From NCBI RefSeq assembly GCF_011297335.1, contig NZ_JAAOTJ010000001.1:992001-1056000 (forward strand): a DNA stretch of 64,000 nucleotides, given 5' to 3'. Source of the DNA: Catellatospora methionotrophica (GTDB taxonomy: Bacteria; Actinomycetota; Actinomycetes; Mycobacteriales; Micromonosporaceae). Both the position numbers and the translations under genes were made by a program. Positions within the stretch are counted from its first letter, which is position 1. Every line of letters begins with the position of its first letter. The notes under the pieces were generated by a model that was not told the origin of the DNA, ran no database searches, and was given only the letters and a program-made list of their open reading frames with translations. This document shows positions 8,974 through 16,122 of the stretch, piece by piece.

Positions 8974-9591
8974 ATGAATCTCAACTGTAACCGCCACCGC
9001 GCGGTGATGGCCATGGCCGCGGCAGGGGTGCTCACCGCCCTGGCGACCAGCGCACCCGCCTTCGCCGCCCCGGACACCGAGACCAGCGAACCGCAGATCG
9101 CCGCTGGCGCCGCGAATGTGGTCGTCCCCCGTACCGGCCTCAACTCCGCCAGGGGCGACAAGGTCGTCGAGATGGCCTACCAGGAACTCAACAGCGATCG
9201 CACGATGGAGACCCCGATGGGCTCCAACTGCAACTACTACTCCTCGCTGTGGAACAAGCCCTGCCAGGCCTGGTGCGCCGACTTCATCAAGGTCGTCTGG
9301 AAGAACGCCGGTGTGTACGACTGGCAGCGGCTCGACTCCGAGGCCGGCACGACGGCCCGCTGGGCGCGTACCTACGGCCGGTGGCACCCGGGCACGGCCG
9401 GGATCATCCCTGGCGCCGCAGTGACCTACAACAGCTCGGGCGACCCCTTCGTCGACTCCGATCACGTCGGCACTTTCGTCGGCTGGGTCAACGGCTCACC
9501 GAAGGTGGTCTCCGGCAACTTCAACAACCAGGTGTACAAGCACAACCTGAGCTACGGCACGCCGATCGCCGGCTGGGCCGACCCCTCGTAG
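8974..9591 (+). CDS. Secreted CHAP-like amidase/peptidase
   Basis: A clear Shine-Dalgarno (AAGGAG, 8962-8967) fixes the ATG at 8974; the frame is open further upstream without support. The 205-residue product has a signal peptide (about 1-31, cleavage after AFA) and a C-terminal region resembling CHAP domains: the cysteine motif CQAWCADF (Cys101 probable nucleophile) followed by a histidine in SDHVGTFVGW at about 157. CHAP enzymes cleave peptidoglycan peptides or related amides outside the cell. It is transcribed in the same direction as the FAAL operon, 131 bp downstream, and could be a separate unit. The CHAP assignment rests on motif spacing. Confidence 0.75.
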   Translation: MNLNCNRHRAVMAMAAAGVLTALATSAPAFAAPDTETSEPQIAAGAANVVVPRTGLNSARGDKVVEMAYQELNSDRTMETPMGSNCNYYSSLWNKPCQAWCADFIKVVWKNAGVYDWQRLDSEAGTTARWARTYGRWHPGTAGIIPGAAVTYNSSGDPFVDSDHVGTFVGWVNGSPKVVSGNFNNQVYKHNLSYGTPIAGWADPS

Positions 9592-9657
9592 TGGACCACC
9601 GGGGCGCGCCCCGCACCGGGTGCGCCCCGTCTCTCGACCGTCTGGAGCTGACGACCG

Positions 9658-10179
9658 ATGACCGCCTCGCCCGCCCGCCTCGCCGCCGTCTTGCTCACGC
9701 TCGCGATCGGCGGCTGCACCCCGGCCGTCCAGCCCGACGCGTCGGTGACGCCCAAGCCCGTGATCCGCGAGTCGGCGGAGGTCGACATCCCCGTGCCTGT
9801 ACTCGGTGTCGGCGAGTCCTTCGGCGCCGACCTCCGAGGCGACGGCCACGCCACCATCACCGTCACCGCCGCCGAGGTCTCGGCGCTCTCACCGGACCGG
9901 GTGCGGCTCGTCGTCACGGTCGCGATCCTGCTCGACAAGGCCGGCGACCCGATCACCGGCGGGCCGGAGAACTTCCGCTTCCTCGATACGGCGCGTGCGT
10001 TCTACAAGGCCAAGACCAACACCGACATGTCTGGCCCGGCCCTGCCGTCGGTTCCACTGACCACGACCGGGCAGCGCAGCGGCGGCCGGTTCTTCTTCGA
10101 CCTCCCGGCGACGTCGGCGCGAGGCGGATACCTCCAACTCATGACCGGCAACCTCGTCCACGCGATCTGGAAGATCTGA
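9658..10179 (+). CDS. Putative lipoprotein
   Basis: The 173-residue product has a short signal sequence with a lipobox LAIGGC (Cys20), followed by a Thr/Pro linker and one beta-rich domain of about 130 residues. In that domain, GESFGADLRGDGHATITV and RLVVTVAILLDKAGDPI resemble the immunoglobulin-like fold of DUF4352-type lipoproteins. The ATG is 66 bp after the CHAP gene, so the two may be co-transcribed. Predicted location is the outer face of the cytoplasmic membrane. Function unknown. Confidence 0.75.
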   Translation: MTASPARLAAVLLTLAIGGCTPAVQPDASVTPKPVIRESAEVDIPVPVLGVGESFGADLRGDGHATITVTAAEVSALSPDRVRLVVTVAILLDKAGDPITGGPENFRFLDTARAFYKAKTNTDMSGPALPSVPLTTTGQRSGGRFFFDLPATSARGGYLQLMTGNLVHAIWKI

Positions 10180-10217
10180 CCGCCGCCGGTCGAGACCATG
10201 GATCGCGGCCCTATGGA

Positions 10218-10497
10218 CCCCGGTCAAGATACGCTTCCAGCCTGCCCGCAGGGCAAGCCATCTCGGTTGTCACCTATTCGTGCAGCAGGCCCGTCGAGCA
10301 GATCGCCGACGACTTCGGCATCCACCCGATGACGCTGTTCAAATGGATGCCCGCCGCCGACGTCGACGCCGGCACCGAACCAGGCGTGACCGGCACCGTG
10401 TCCGCAGAGCTCCGCGAGGCGCGCAAGCGGCTGAAACTACTGGCGCAGGAGAACGAGGTCCTGCGCCGGGCTGCGGCGTCCCTGTCGCAGGCATTTC
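10218..10497 (+). mobile_element. IS3-family remnant: inverted left end joined to an orfA fragment
   Basis: From 10236 to 10286 the sequence is the reverse complement of the left end of the IS3-type element at 25637. It is followed directly by an orfA segment in the forward direction (VEQIADDFGIHPMTLFKWM, then EARKRLKLLAQENEVLRRAA), which ends at about 10495. The orfA part aligns with the copy at 25770-25858. The junction cannot arise by simple transposition and points to rearrangement between copies. A 25-nt segment at 10218-10242 recurs at 19899-19923 with one mismatch. Confidence 0.75.
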
Positions 10498-10503
10498 ATC
10501 CGG

Positions 10504-10550
10504 CCCGAGGGGTGGCCCCACCGCTGACAGCGGTGGGGCCACCCCTCGGG
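10504..10550. terminator. Perfect 22-bp hairpin
   Basis: Arms 10504-10525 and 10529-10550 are perfectly complementary over 22 bp with a 3-nt loop (GAC). It lies between the IS3 remnant and a decayed segment. It could be a strong factor-independent terminator or a palindromic repeat captured from a mobile element. Confidence 0.65.
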
Positions 10551-10559
10551 CTGCTTGGC

Positions 10560-10805
10560 CACCGACTTGGGTTGGCGCGGGAGCCGACTGCGGTCAGTGC
10601 TGAACCACACTGGGGTTTCGTGCCGTCCCTCGAACAGCGATTGCAGCGCCGGGAGCGACTCGGCACCCCGGACCGTGGGCGCGTGCAGGACCCGGACCGG
10701 GGTGCTGGGGATCACGAAGCGTCGCCGAGAGCCTCGTAGCAGTCGATGTAGACGGCGGATGCCCGGTGGAGTCGGCTGAGATCGTCGATCACCGGTGTAT
10801 TTGCC
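10560..10805 (-). pseudogene. Decayed coding fragment, unidentified
   Basis: On the minus strand, codon use looks coding in two consecutive frames: DDLSRLHRASAVYIDCYEAL ends in a stop at about 10726, and VIPSTPVRVLHAPTVRGAES continues in another frame toward the hairpin at 10550. This looks like one small gene split by an indel. I do not recognise the family. Confidence 0.3.
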
Positions 10806-10873
10806 TTTGACCGACGACCCCGGACCGCAAAGGAGCGTCTCCGTGGTCCGTGACCAGCAGAAACTATTTCGCT

Positions 10874-10905
10874 GTCGGGCTGGCCGGATTCGAACCGACG
10901 ACCCC
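10874..10905. repeat. Partial tRNA-Pro 3' end (att-like copy 1)
   Basis: These 32 bp are identical to 28288-28319, the T-arm and acceptor end of the intact tRNA-Pro gene. The remaining tRNA parts are absent, so this is not a functional tRNA. Just upstream (10853-10865) the 13-mer GACCAGCAGAAAC also matches sequence flanking the tRNA at 28248-28260. It is interpreted as the far attachment-site scar of a tRNA-Pro-integrated element. Confidence 0.8.
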
Positions 10906-11067
10906 GTCAAGCGCGTAGGTGCCCGCTTCTACGTTTCGCCGGGTCCCCACGAGGCATCGACGTTGCGGTATTCTTCCGCAGTCCTGAGTACCACGCGACA
11001 ACGCGGCGCCAACCTCACAGGACCGCCGTGGGACTCGTCCTGTCAGCCACCACTTCGGGAGCGTGAC

Positions 11068-11721
11068 TTGTCACCGCACGGAGCCGGCAACGATCTGGCC
11101 CTGGCCAGCCTGGACTTCCTGGGCGGCGAGCACGAGCTGCGCGAGCGCGCTTGCTCCGAGGTGCGGGCTGCTGGTGCGGCGCTCGGCACGGTGGGTCGGT
11201 CGGTCGGCGAGGCTGCGGGGGGCTCGATCCAGGTCACCACCAACGCACGGGGCCAGGTCGACGACGTCCAGGTCAGCCGCGATTGGAGCACCAAGATCGA
11301 GGCTGATGCCTTCGCGGGCCAGCTGTTCCAGGCATACAGGGCCGCCCTCATGCAGGCGATCAACACGGTGGCGCTGCGCAAGTTCGCCGAGTCCGAGCAG
11401 AACGACGACAGCGGTCGTCCGGCTGCAGGCGGCGGGGCGATTGCCGAGCCCTCGGTCGATTCCCGCGAATGGCTCGCATCGGTCTGGGCCGACCTGCGCG
11501 AAGTCGACGACACCTTGCACCGGCTTGAGCGTCAAACGTCTGCAGTCGAGGTTGAGCGCAAGGTTGCCAGTCCGCACGGCTATCTGACGGCGACGTGCCG
11601 CGCGGGCCACGTCACGGCCATCAGCGGCGATACGCGCCGTATCCGTGGAGCCGACTCGCAACAGCTGCGCGCCGCGGCTCTTGCCATATTCCGCGCGGCG
11701 CAGTCCGGCGACCAGCCATGA
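11068..11721 (+). CDS. YbaB/EbfC-like protein, two domains
   Basis: The coding region appears to start at TTG 11068, preceded by CGGGAG about 7 nt upstream; the frame upstream is not protein-like. The product is about 217 residues. The first half (SIQVTTNARGQVDDVQVS, AFAGQLFQAYRAALMQAINT) and second half (SPHGYLTATCRAGHVTAISG, LRAAALAIFRAAQ) both resemble YbaB/EbfC-type nucleoid-associated domains. In actinomycetes such proteins are often encoded with WXG100-type secretion substrates, and here the next gene is WXG100-like, 31 bp downstream. Probably one operon of three genes (11068-12852). Confidence 0.65.
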   Translation: MSPHGAGNDLALASLDFLGGEHELRERACSEVRAAGAALGTVGRSVGEAAGGSIQVTTNARGQVDDVQVSRDWSTKIEADAFAGQLFQAYRAALMQAINTVALRKFAESEQNDDSGRPAAGGGAIAEPSVDSREWLASVWADLREVDDTLHRLERQTSAVEVERKVASPHGYLTATCRAGHVTAISGDTRRIRGADSQQLRAAALAIFRAAQSGDQP

Positions 11722-11752
11722 CCGCCGCCACGGGTGAGAAGGGAGTCGAGTC

Positions 11753-12073
11753 GTGGGTGCAGAGGTAACTGTCGTCACCGACGCCCTGTTGGACGAGGCC
11801 GCGAAATGGCGGGACCTGTCCGATCAGGTGGCACCGGTCAGGAACGCCGCCGACGGGTTGGGCCTGGGTGTGACGGCGTTCTTCATAGGCGACATGAACG
11901 CCCTCGTGCACTCCCAGGCCTATAACGACTTCCAGGAGTTCATGGTCACGGTGCTCAGTGGTGCGGCGGTCGAGTTCGACCAGGTCGCCGGCGCGTTGGT
12001 GAAGATCGCCAAGGAGTACGACAAGGCTGACGCGTTCGCCTCCCTTGACCTCAACCAGATCTACAGCGCCTGA
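11753..12073 (+). CDS. WXG100-like type VII secretion target
   Basis: The 106-residue all-helical protein is the size of WXG100 (EsxA-like) proteins. A central turn is expected near DGLGLGVTAFFIG, flanked by two amphipathic helices (LLDEAAKWRDLSDQVAPVRN and VEFDQVAGALVKIAKEYDKA). A canonical WxG is not obvious. Start is GTG 11753, with AAGGGAG upstream. It sits between a YbaB-like gene and a larger helical protein, the usual setting for actinobacterial secretion targets; no EccC-type ATPase lies in the window. Confidence 0.65.
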   Translation: MGAEVTVVTDALLDEAAKWRDLSDQVAPVRNAADGLGLGVTAFFIGDMNALVHSQAYNDFQEFMVTVLSGAAVEFDQVAGALVKIAKEYDKADAFASLDLNQIYSA

Positions 12074-12102
12074 GGCTGACGCGGCCCGGGAAGGACTTCG
12101 GC

Positions 12103-12852
12103 ATGGCACCACCCAGCTCCGACATCGAGTACAGAGAGCCGTACCTCAAGGCTTTCGCGGAGATCCGCACCGGCGTCAAGAAGGCGATCGACGAGTTCTA
12201 CAAGATCGTCGAGCAGGTCAAGGACTGGGCCTGGCTGCTCGGCGGGGCCGCCCTGTGGTGGATCAAGAATAACCTCGATGCGGTCAGGGACGGACTTGAG
12301 AAGATCCTCGACCGGGTCCGGTACGCGTTCGACCACGAACTGCCGGTCCTTTCACTGATCACGACCAGCTTCAAGTGGGTGCACCACGTCAAGGGCCCCG
12401 TCTCGGAGCTGTCGTTCGCGACGACCGAACCCCGCAACGAGAACCTCGCCAAATGGAGCGGCGACGCAGCCAGCTCCTACCGGGACAAGGCCGCCAAGCA
12501 GAAGGCCGCCGTCGACGAGACGGTCGCCAAGGCCGAGTTCATCAGCCAATGGCTGTTCAAGATCGCCCAGGCGAACGTCGACTACGCCGTCGAACTCGCG
12601 AAGATCGTCACCGGTCTGGCCGGCAAGCTCACCCAGGCAGCAGTCGACGCGACGACCGTCATCGACATCCCCTGGGCCGTCGACACGCTCGCCGAATCGG
12701 CAGGCGACCTCGTCGAGGACGGCCTGAACAACCTGCTCAGCATCGGCGAGCGGTTCATCGACGCGCTCGGCAACGTCCGAGACCTGGCCACACAGGTCGG
12801 CGACCATTCGAAGCTGCCGGGCGGCAGGTGGCCCGAAGCCGTCCGGGGATGA
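12103..12852 (+). CDS. Helical protein of a WXG/type VII-associated operon
   Basis: The 249-residue product is almost entirely helical, with a middle segment (LAKWSGDAASSYRDKAAKQ) that carries a WSG turn followed by a helix, the hallmark of long WXG-type secreted proteins. A hydrophobic stretch near 40-58 (WAWLLGGAALWWIKN) could contact a membrane. It follows the WXG100-like gene by 29 bp in the same direction, so it is likely exported or a pore-like partner of the pair. No enzymatic motif is visible. The protein ends at 12852, just before a convergent lipoprotein gene. Confidence 0.6.
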   Translation: MAPPSSDIEYREPYLKAFAEIRTGVKKAIDEFYKIVEQVKDWAWLLGGAALWWIKNNLDAVRDGLEKILDRVRYAFDHELPVLSLITTSFKWVHHVKGPVSELSFATTEPRNENLAKWSGDAASSYRDKAAKQKAAVDETVAKAEFISQWLFKIAQANVDYAVELAKIVTGLAGKLTQAAVDATTVIDIPWAVDTLAESAGDLVEDGLNNLLSIGERFIDALGNVRDLATQVGDHSKLPGGRWPEAVRG

Positions 12853-12878
12853 CACCCCGCACGCCTACCCGGCCGCGC

Positions 12879-13556
12879 TCAGGATCGTGCCACCCAGGCC
12901 CGGGACACAGTGGCGAAGGCGGAGTCGACCACGGCTCTCGTCGCGGCGGCCAGGGTGGCCTTCGGCGTGAAGACGTTGCCGCCCACGGCCAGCCACACCT
13001 CCAGAACGAGGTTCGCATCCCTGACGTGGATCTTGTACTCGGCATACTTGAAACCCGGCTCCGACTGGATCGCGAACGCCTCCGCCTGCTCCCCCACCCC
13101 CGCCACTGACCCGTCCGAGATCATCCGGGTGACCGCCCGCTCCGCCCGGTAGAGCCGTTCAGCATCACCAGCCGAAGCCAGCGCCACCGCCTCGACCCGC
13201 AGACTGGCAATATGCCCGTCGGGCGTGGTCATCTCGAACAGGCACGCCTCGCCCGGACCTGATGTCGGCGGCGTCGGATCCTTGCGCACGACCTTCAGGG
13301 ACAGGTCGACCAGCGGCGCGAGGTCGGTCTTGGCGCACAGGCCGACCGTGCCGGCCTCATACTTCGGCGTTGCGTGACTCGAGATTGCCGGTACCGATGG
13401 CGAGGGGACTACGGACGGGGGCGTGACCGTCGACTCGGGCCGGCTCGTGCACGCTGCGGTCGCCAGCGCGAGGACCAGGGACCCGGACACGGCTGCTCGA
13501 GACGCACGATGCGCGGGGTAGGAGACCACGCCCGGCAACCTAGCTGGTTCAGTCAA
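12879..13556 (-). CDS. Putative lipoprotein
   Basis: The 225-residue frame carries a lipoprotein signal with lipobox LATAAC (Cys36), a Thr/Pro/Ser linker and a mature domain with a Cys pair (GLCAKTDL and GEACLFEM). This resembles DUF3558-type actinobacterial lipoproteins, where two cysteines frame a compact alpha/beta domain. TTG 13556 is the open-frame start; GTG 13529 gives a more normal signal-peptide length and may be the true start. It is convergent with the type VII-like operon. Confidence 0.75.
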   Translation of the reverse strand: MTEPARLPGVVSYPAHRASRAAVSGSLVLALATAACTSRPESTVTPPSVVPSPSVPAISSHATPKYEAGTVGLCAKTDLAPLVDLSLKVVRKDPTPPTSGPGEACLFEMTTPDGHIASLRVEAVALASAGDAERLYRAERAVTRMISDGSVAGVGEQAEAFAIQSEPGFKYAEYKIHVRDANLVLEVWLAVGGNVFTPKATLAAATRAVVDSAFATVSRAWVARS

Positions 13557-13617
13557 TGCGACGCTCCCCTACCGTCGAGTAGGGACACGTGACTGAAGCC
13601 GTGTGTAGGGTCCCCCT

Positions 13618-13875
13618 ATGTCGAACGAGACCCCCGAACTGATCGCCCACCGGCGCATGATCAGCGCGCGGACCATCCTCGAGAACAAAGCCGACCTACG
13701 CCCCTACCCGCACCGGCACCTCGCGATCGTGTCCCAGCTCATGGCCGCAGGCGAAGGCATCACCCAACTGCTCGCCGCCGTCGAGATCCTCGACCGGTTC
13801 GGCTGGGACCTGATCAACGTCTCCGAGATGACCGGCAGGCAGGTGTACGCGTTCATGCGACAGCGAACGCCGTAA
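13618..13875 (+). CDS. Small conserved-looking hypothetical protein
   Basis: The 85-residue product (MSNETPELIAHRRM start; EILDRFGWDLINVSEMTGRQ near the end) has good codon bias and an ATG just downstream of a short promoter region divergent from the lipoprotein gene. There is no signal peptide or membrane helix. The start lies close to a GTAGGG box repeated in the spacer (13565-13612, partly inverted). The family is not recognised. It is probably cytoplasmic. Confidence 0.6.
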   Translation: MSNETPELIAHRRMISARTILENKADLRPYPHRHLAIVSQLMAAGEGITQLLAAVEILDRFGWDLINVSEMTGRQVYAFMRQRTP

Positions 13876-13940
13876 CCCACCTCGGCGATGACAGCGCCGT
13901 GTAGGGACAGCGCAACGACACGGTGCGCCCCGGCCTCGGT

Positions 13941-14860
13941 TCAGCGACATGCAACAGCACCCATGTGCAGGCCCGACAGCGCTGCGCCGGGCACCACCGC
14001 GGAAATCCGGTCGATGAGCCGCCGCACGATCCGGTCGTCGTCGCTCCGCCGGGCGAGCCGCTGCTCCGCCGCGCTCAGATATTGATCGATGCGGACGCGC
14101 CGGTCCTCCGGGATGCGTTCGAGCACAGCGATACCAGTCCAGAACACCTCGGCGGCCGGCACGCTGTCCGGATCGGCCGGTCGCCAGTGCAGCCGGTCGA
14201 GTTCCTCGCCTCGCATGTGGCAAGAACGACGACATCGGAACGGCCTGGCGGGCACAGCCGCTCCAGCACGCTGCGGTCGAGCCCCTGCGGCGTCAGGTAA
14301 CGCTCAAGGTCGTCGAGCCAGACGACGACGTTCCGCAGTTCCTCCCTGGAATCGGCCAGTTCTCGGAGCGCCCGGCCTGACTCCGGAACCAGCAGCCCGT
14401 GCTCTGGCCGCAGGCGGTTAATCGCCTCATAGGCAGTACGGGTCTTGCCCGCCGCGGCACGGCCGTGCACCAGCACCACGCCGCCGCCGGCCACCAACCA
14501 GTCCAGCTCCTTGTCCACCTCGCGTTCGAGGTAGGGAAGGGCGTTCCGGGCGGTCGGCCCGGTGGAACCGATGGCCGCCTTTACCCCGAGCTGGGCCGGG
14601 CGCACGTCGCGGACCCGGGGCAGGTCCCCCTTGGATAGGTGGAGGGCGCACCGCCGCAGGACCTCGCGCCGGGCCTGTAATCGGGGCCGGCCGTGCGCAT
14701 GCAGCACCAGCTGTCCGATCAGCACCGCCGTGCCGGCGACTCCGGCCAGGCCACCGAGGATGCTCATCCACTCATCCGCCTGACTGCGACCCTGCCGGGT
14801 TAGGAAGAAGACGAGCAGAAGAAATCCGAACGTCCCGATTCCTGCGAGCCACCAACGCAC
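13941..14860 (-). pseudogene. Membrane-anchored STAND-type P-loop ATPase, frameshifted
   Basis: From GTG 14860 the protein starts with two membrane segments (about 5-22 and 32-52). A P-loop domain follows, with Walker A HGRAAAGKTRTAYEA and Walker B VVVWLDDLERYL, and then a VVLAT segment that in STAND-like ATPases precedes MR.EE. Here the MRGEELDRLHWRPAD continuation is in another frame: one base is missing near 14220. The downstream frame then runs to a stop at 13941 (ending SGLHMGAVACR). Apart from the one-base loss the gene looks intact, so a recent mutation or a sequencing error is possible. A 9-bp hairpin overlaps the start codon. Confidence 0.7.
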
Positions 14861-14880
14861 CCACCCATCCTGGTGGGTGC
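14857..14880 (-). promoter_or_regulatory. Hairpin overlapping the ATPase start codon
   Basis: Arms 14857-14865 and 14872-14880 (GCACCCACC/GGTGGGTGC) pair perfectly with a 6-nt loop, and the GTG start codon at 14860-14858 lies inside one arm. It could limit translation or act as an operator. Confidence 0.35.
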
Positions 14881-15374
14881 GGCGGGCCCAGGCAAACGGC
14901 CAGCGGCTCCGACCGGTTCTAACAGGCTTTCGGGATAAGCTCGGCCGAACTTCTGATCCCGTCCAGGCGACCCACCCGGCCGAGTATGCATCGGTGCCGA
15001 GTTCTACCCACTACTCATGGCGTTGGGTCTGCTGCACCAACAGGTGACAGGTGTAGTCACGCGGCCTGGGGCGGCGCGAGCGTGGTCAGCGTCCGCGCCA
15101 TTTCCTCAAGAGGCATCACTGGCCGGGGTGGAGGTTCAACTCGGCCACCGACACATACATACCGCGAAGCAGTGACCTGCATGTTGGTAAATGGTTTGTC
15201 TCGGGATCGACACGAACCAATACCCAACTGGGTCCGACACTGTCCACGTCAATCCAGTTGGTTTAACGATGCGACGCCGGTCGCAGCGCCGGTCGCGGTC
15301 AGACCTTCCGTCGGCGGCCACCAAAGCTTACTCACCGGCGGCCGTAGCGAGCAGCTGGTGCCCGCACGGCTGGT
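14881..15374. other. Gene-free stretch
   Basis: I see no supported gene in these roughly 490 bases. Short open frames exist on both strands but none has convincing composition or a ribosome site. Some A/T-rich patches (15150-15270) could be promoters. Confidence 0.4.
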
Positions 15375-15404
15375 GGCTCCCACCTTCCGGAGAAGGTGGG
15401 AGCC
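15375..15404 (-). terminator. Terminator of the secreted trefoil gene
   Basis: Perfect 12-bp stem, arms 15375-15386 and 15393-15404, with a 6-nt loop. It lies 9 bp past the stop codon of the minus-strand gene ending at 15413. Confidence 0.75.
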
Positions 15405-15412
15405 GGGACCGG

Positions 15413-15898
15413 TCAGAGGTTCGGCAGGTTCGAGACGTCCCAGATCTGTCCAGTGCCATTGGTGGTGAGGTAGATCTGGTTGGAGAAGTCCGTGGCCAGC
15501 CAGCGGGCGGTGTGGACGTTGTACAGCTGGCCGTTAATTCGCTGCCAGGTGGTCCCGGCGCTGCCGCAGGGGCCGGTGTAAACCTGCGTCCAGTTCAGGT
15601 TAGCCAGGCAGGTGCCGAGCACCGACTGCAACCTGAAGGTGGCTGTGCCGGTCCACACCCGCTGCCAGTATTGGCCGCCGGCGTCGGCGGTCGGGCAGCT
15701 GACCATCGAGACGTTGCCGTTGTAGTCGGTGGCCACGCAGTTGTTGGTGACCGTCGACTTGAGCAGCGGGCTGGCTGCCGCGACGGCGGACGACTCGCTG
15801 ACGGATCCCGGGGCGGCCGCCGCCGGAGAGGTCGCCAGCAGGCTGCCGCCCACCGCCGTGATCAGCGCGAAAACCAACACAATCGATCGCTTGAACAA
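15413..15898 (-). CDS. Secreted beta-trefoil-like protein paralogous to the adjacent regulator's ectodomain
   Basis: The 161-residue product has a signal peptide (MFKRSIVLVFALITAVGG start, cleavage after AAAA near 29) and a mature domain of about 115 residues with four cysteines (54, 68, 97, 111). The domain aligns end to end with residues 245-352 of the neighbouring membrane regulator (16123-17181), including NCVATDY/ECLAADY, CLANL/CLANL and LYNVHTARWLATD/LWNVHTGHSLVAD, and all four Cys. It resembles a ricin-type trefoil unit. TTG 15898 is the start, with AAAGGAA about 9 nt upstream; the palindrome CTTGAA...TTCAAG (15892-15908) covers it. It follows the regulator gene in the same direction after a 224-bp spacer. 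Confidence 0.8.
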   Translation of the reverse strand: MFKRSIVLVFALITAVGGSLLATSPAAAAPGSVSESSAVAAASPLLKSTVTNNCVATDYNGNVSMVSCPTADAGGQYWQRVWTGTATFRLQSVLGTCLANLNWTQVYTGPCGSAGTTWQRINGQLYNVHTARWLATDFSNQIYLTTNGTGQIWDVSNLPNL

Positions 15899-16010
15899 GA
15901 TTCAAGTTCCTTTCATCGCTTGACGAGCATCGACCGAGGGTGGCGCCGGCCGGCTTCGGGCCACCTCGATGTCTCGATGTTTGGCCACGTCAGCGGTGCA
16001 GGACAAGGCT

Positions 16011-16106
16011 GCGGGACGGTTGTGGGGCATTCCCGGGGCGCGCTGGCGGCACGCGCTGGCGGTGATCTCCGGCGCGGCGGGACGGTTGCGGGGCGCTCCC
16101 GGGGCA
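16011..16106. repeat. Pair of 30-bp direct repeats in the spacer before the secreted gene
   Basis: 16011-16040 and 16077-16106 are 26/30 identical and lie 66 bp apart in the same orientation. Between them an 11-mer (CGCGCTGGCGG) is itself repeated at 16039 and 16052. The spacing of about six helical turns fits a regulator binding site, possibly for the HTH protein encoded just upstream. Confidence 0.55.
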
Positions 16107-16122
16107 GCGTGGCCGTTCGAGA

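Noticed and set aside
9249-10739. Long plus-strand frame crossing the CHAP and lipoprotein genes
   Set aside because: Out of frame with both real genes; only its last third (about 10290-10497) is meaningful, as an IS3 orfA remnant.
10874-10950. Second tRNA gene at the left att copy
   Set aside because: Only the T-arm and 3' acceptor strand are present; no D-arm, anticodon arm or 5' acceptor strand can be drawn.
14986-15468. Plus-strand frames in the gap before the secreted trefoil gene
   Set aside because: Low-quality composition, no ribosome site, and overlap with a terminator and the real minus-strand gene.
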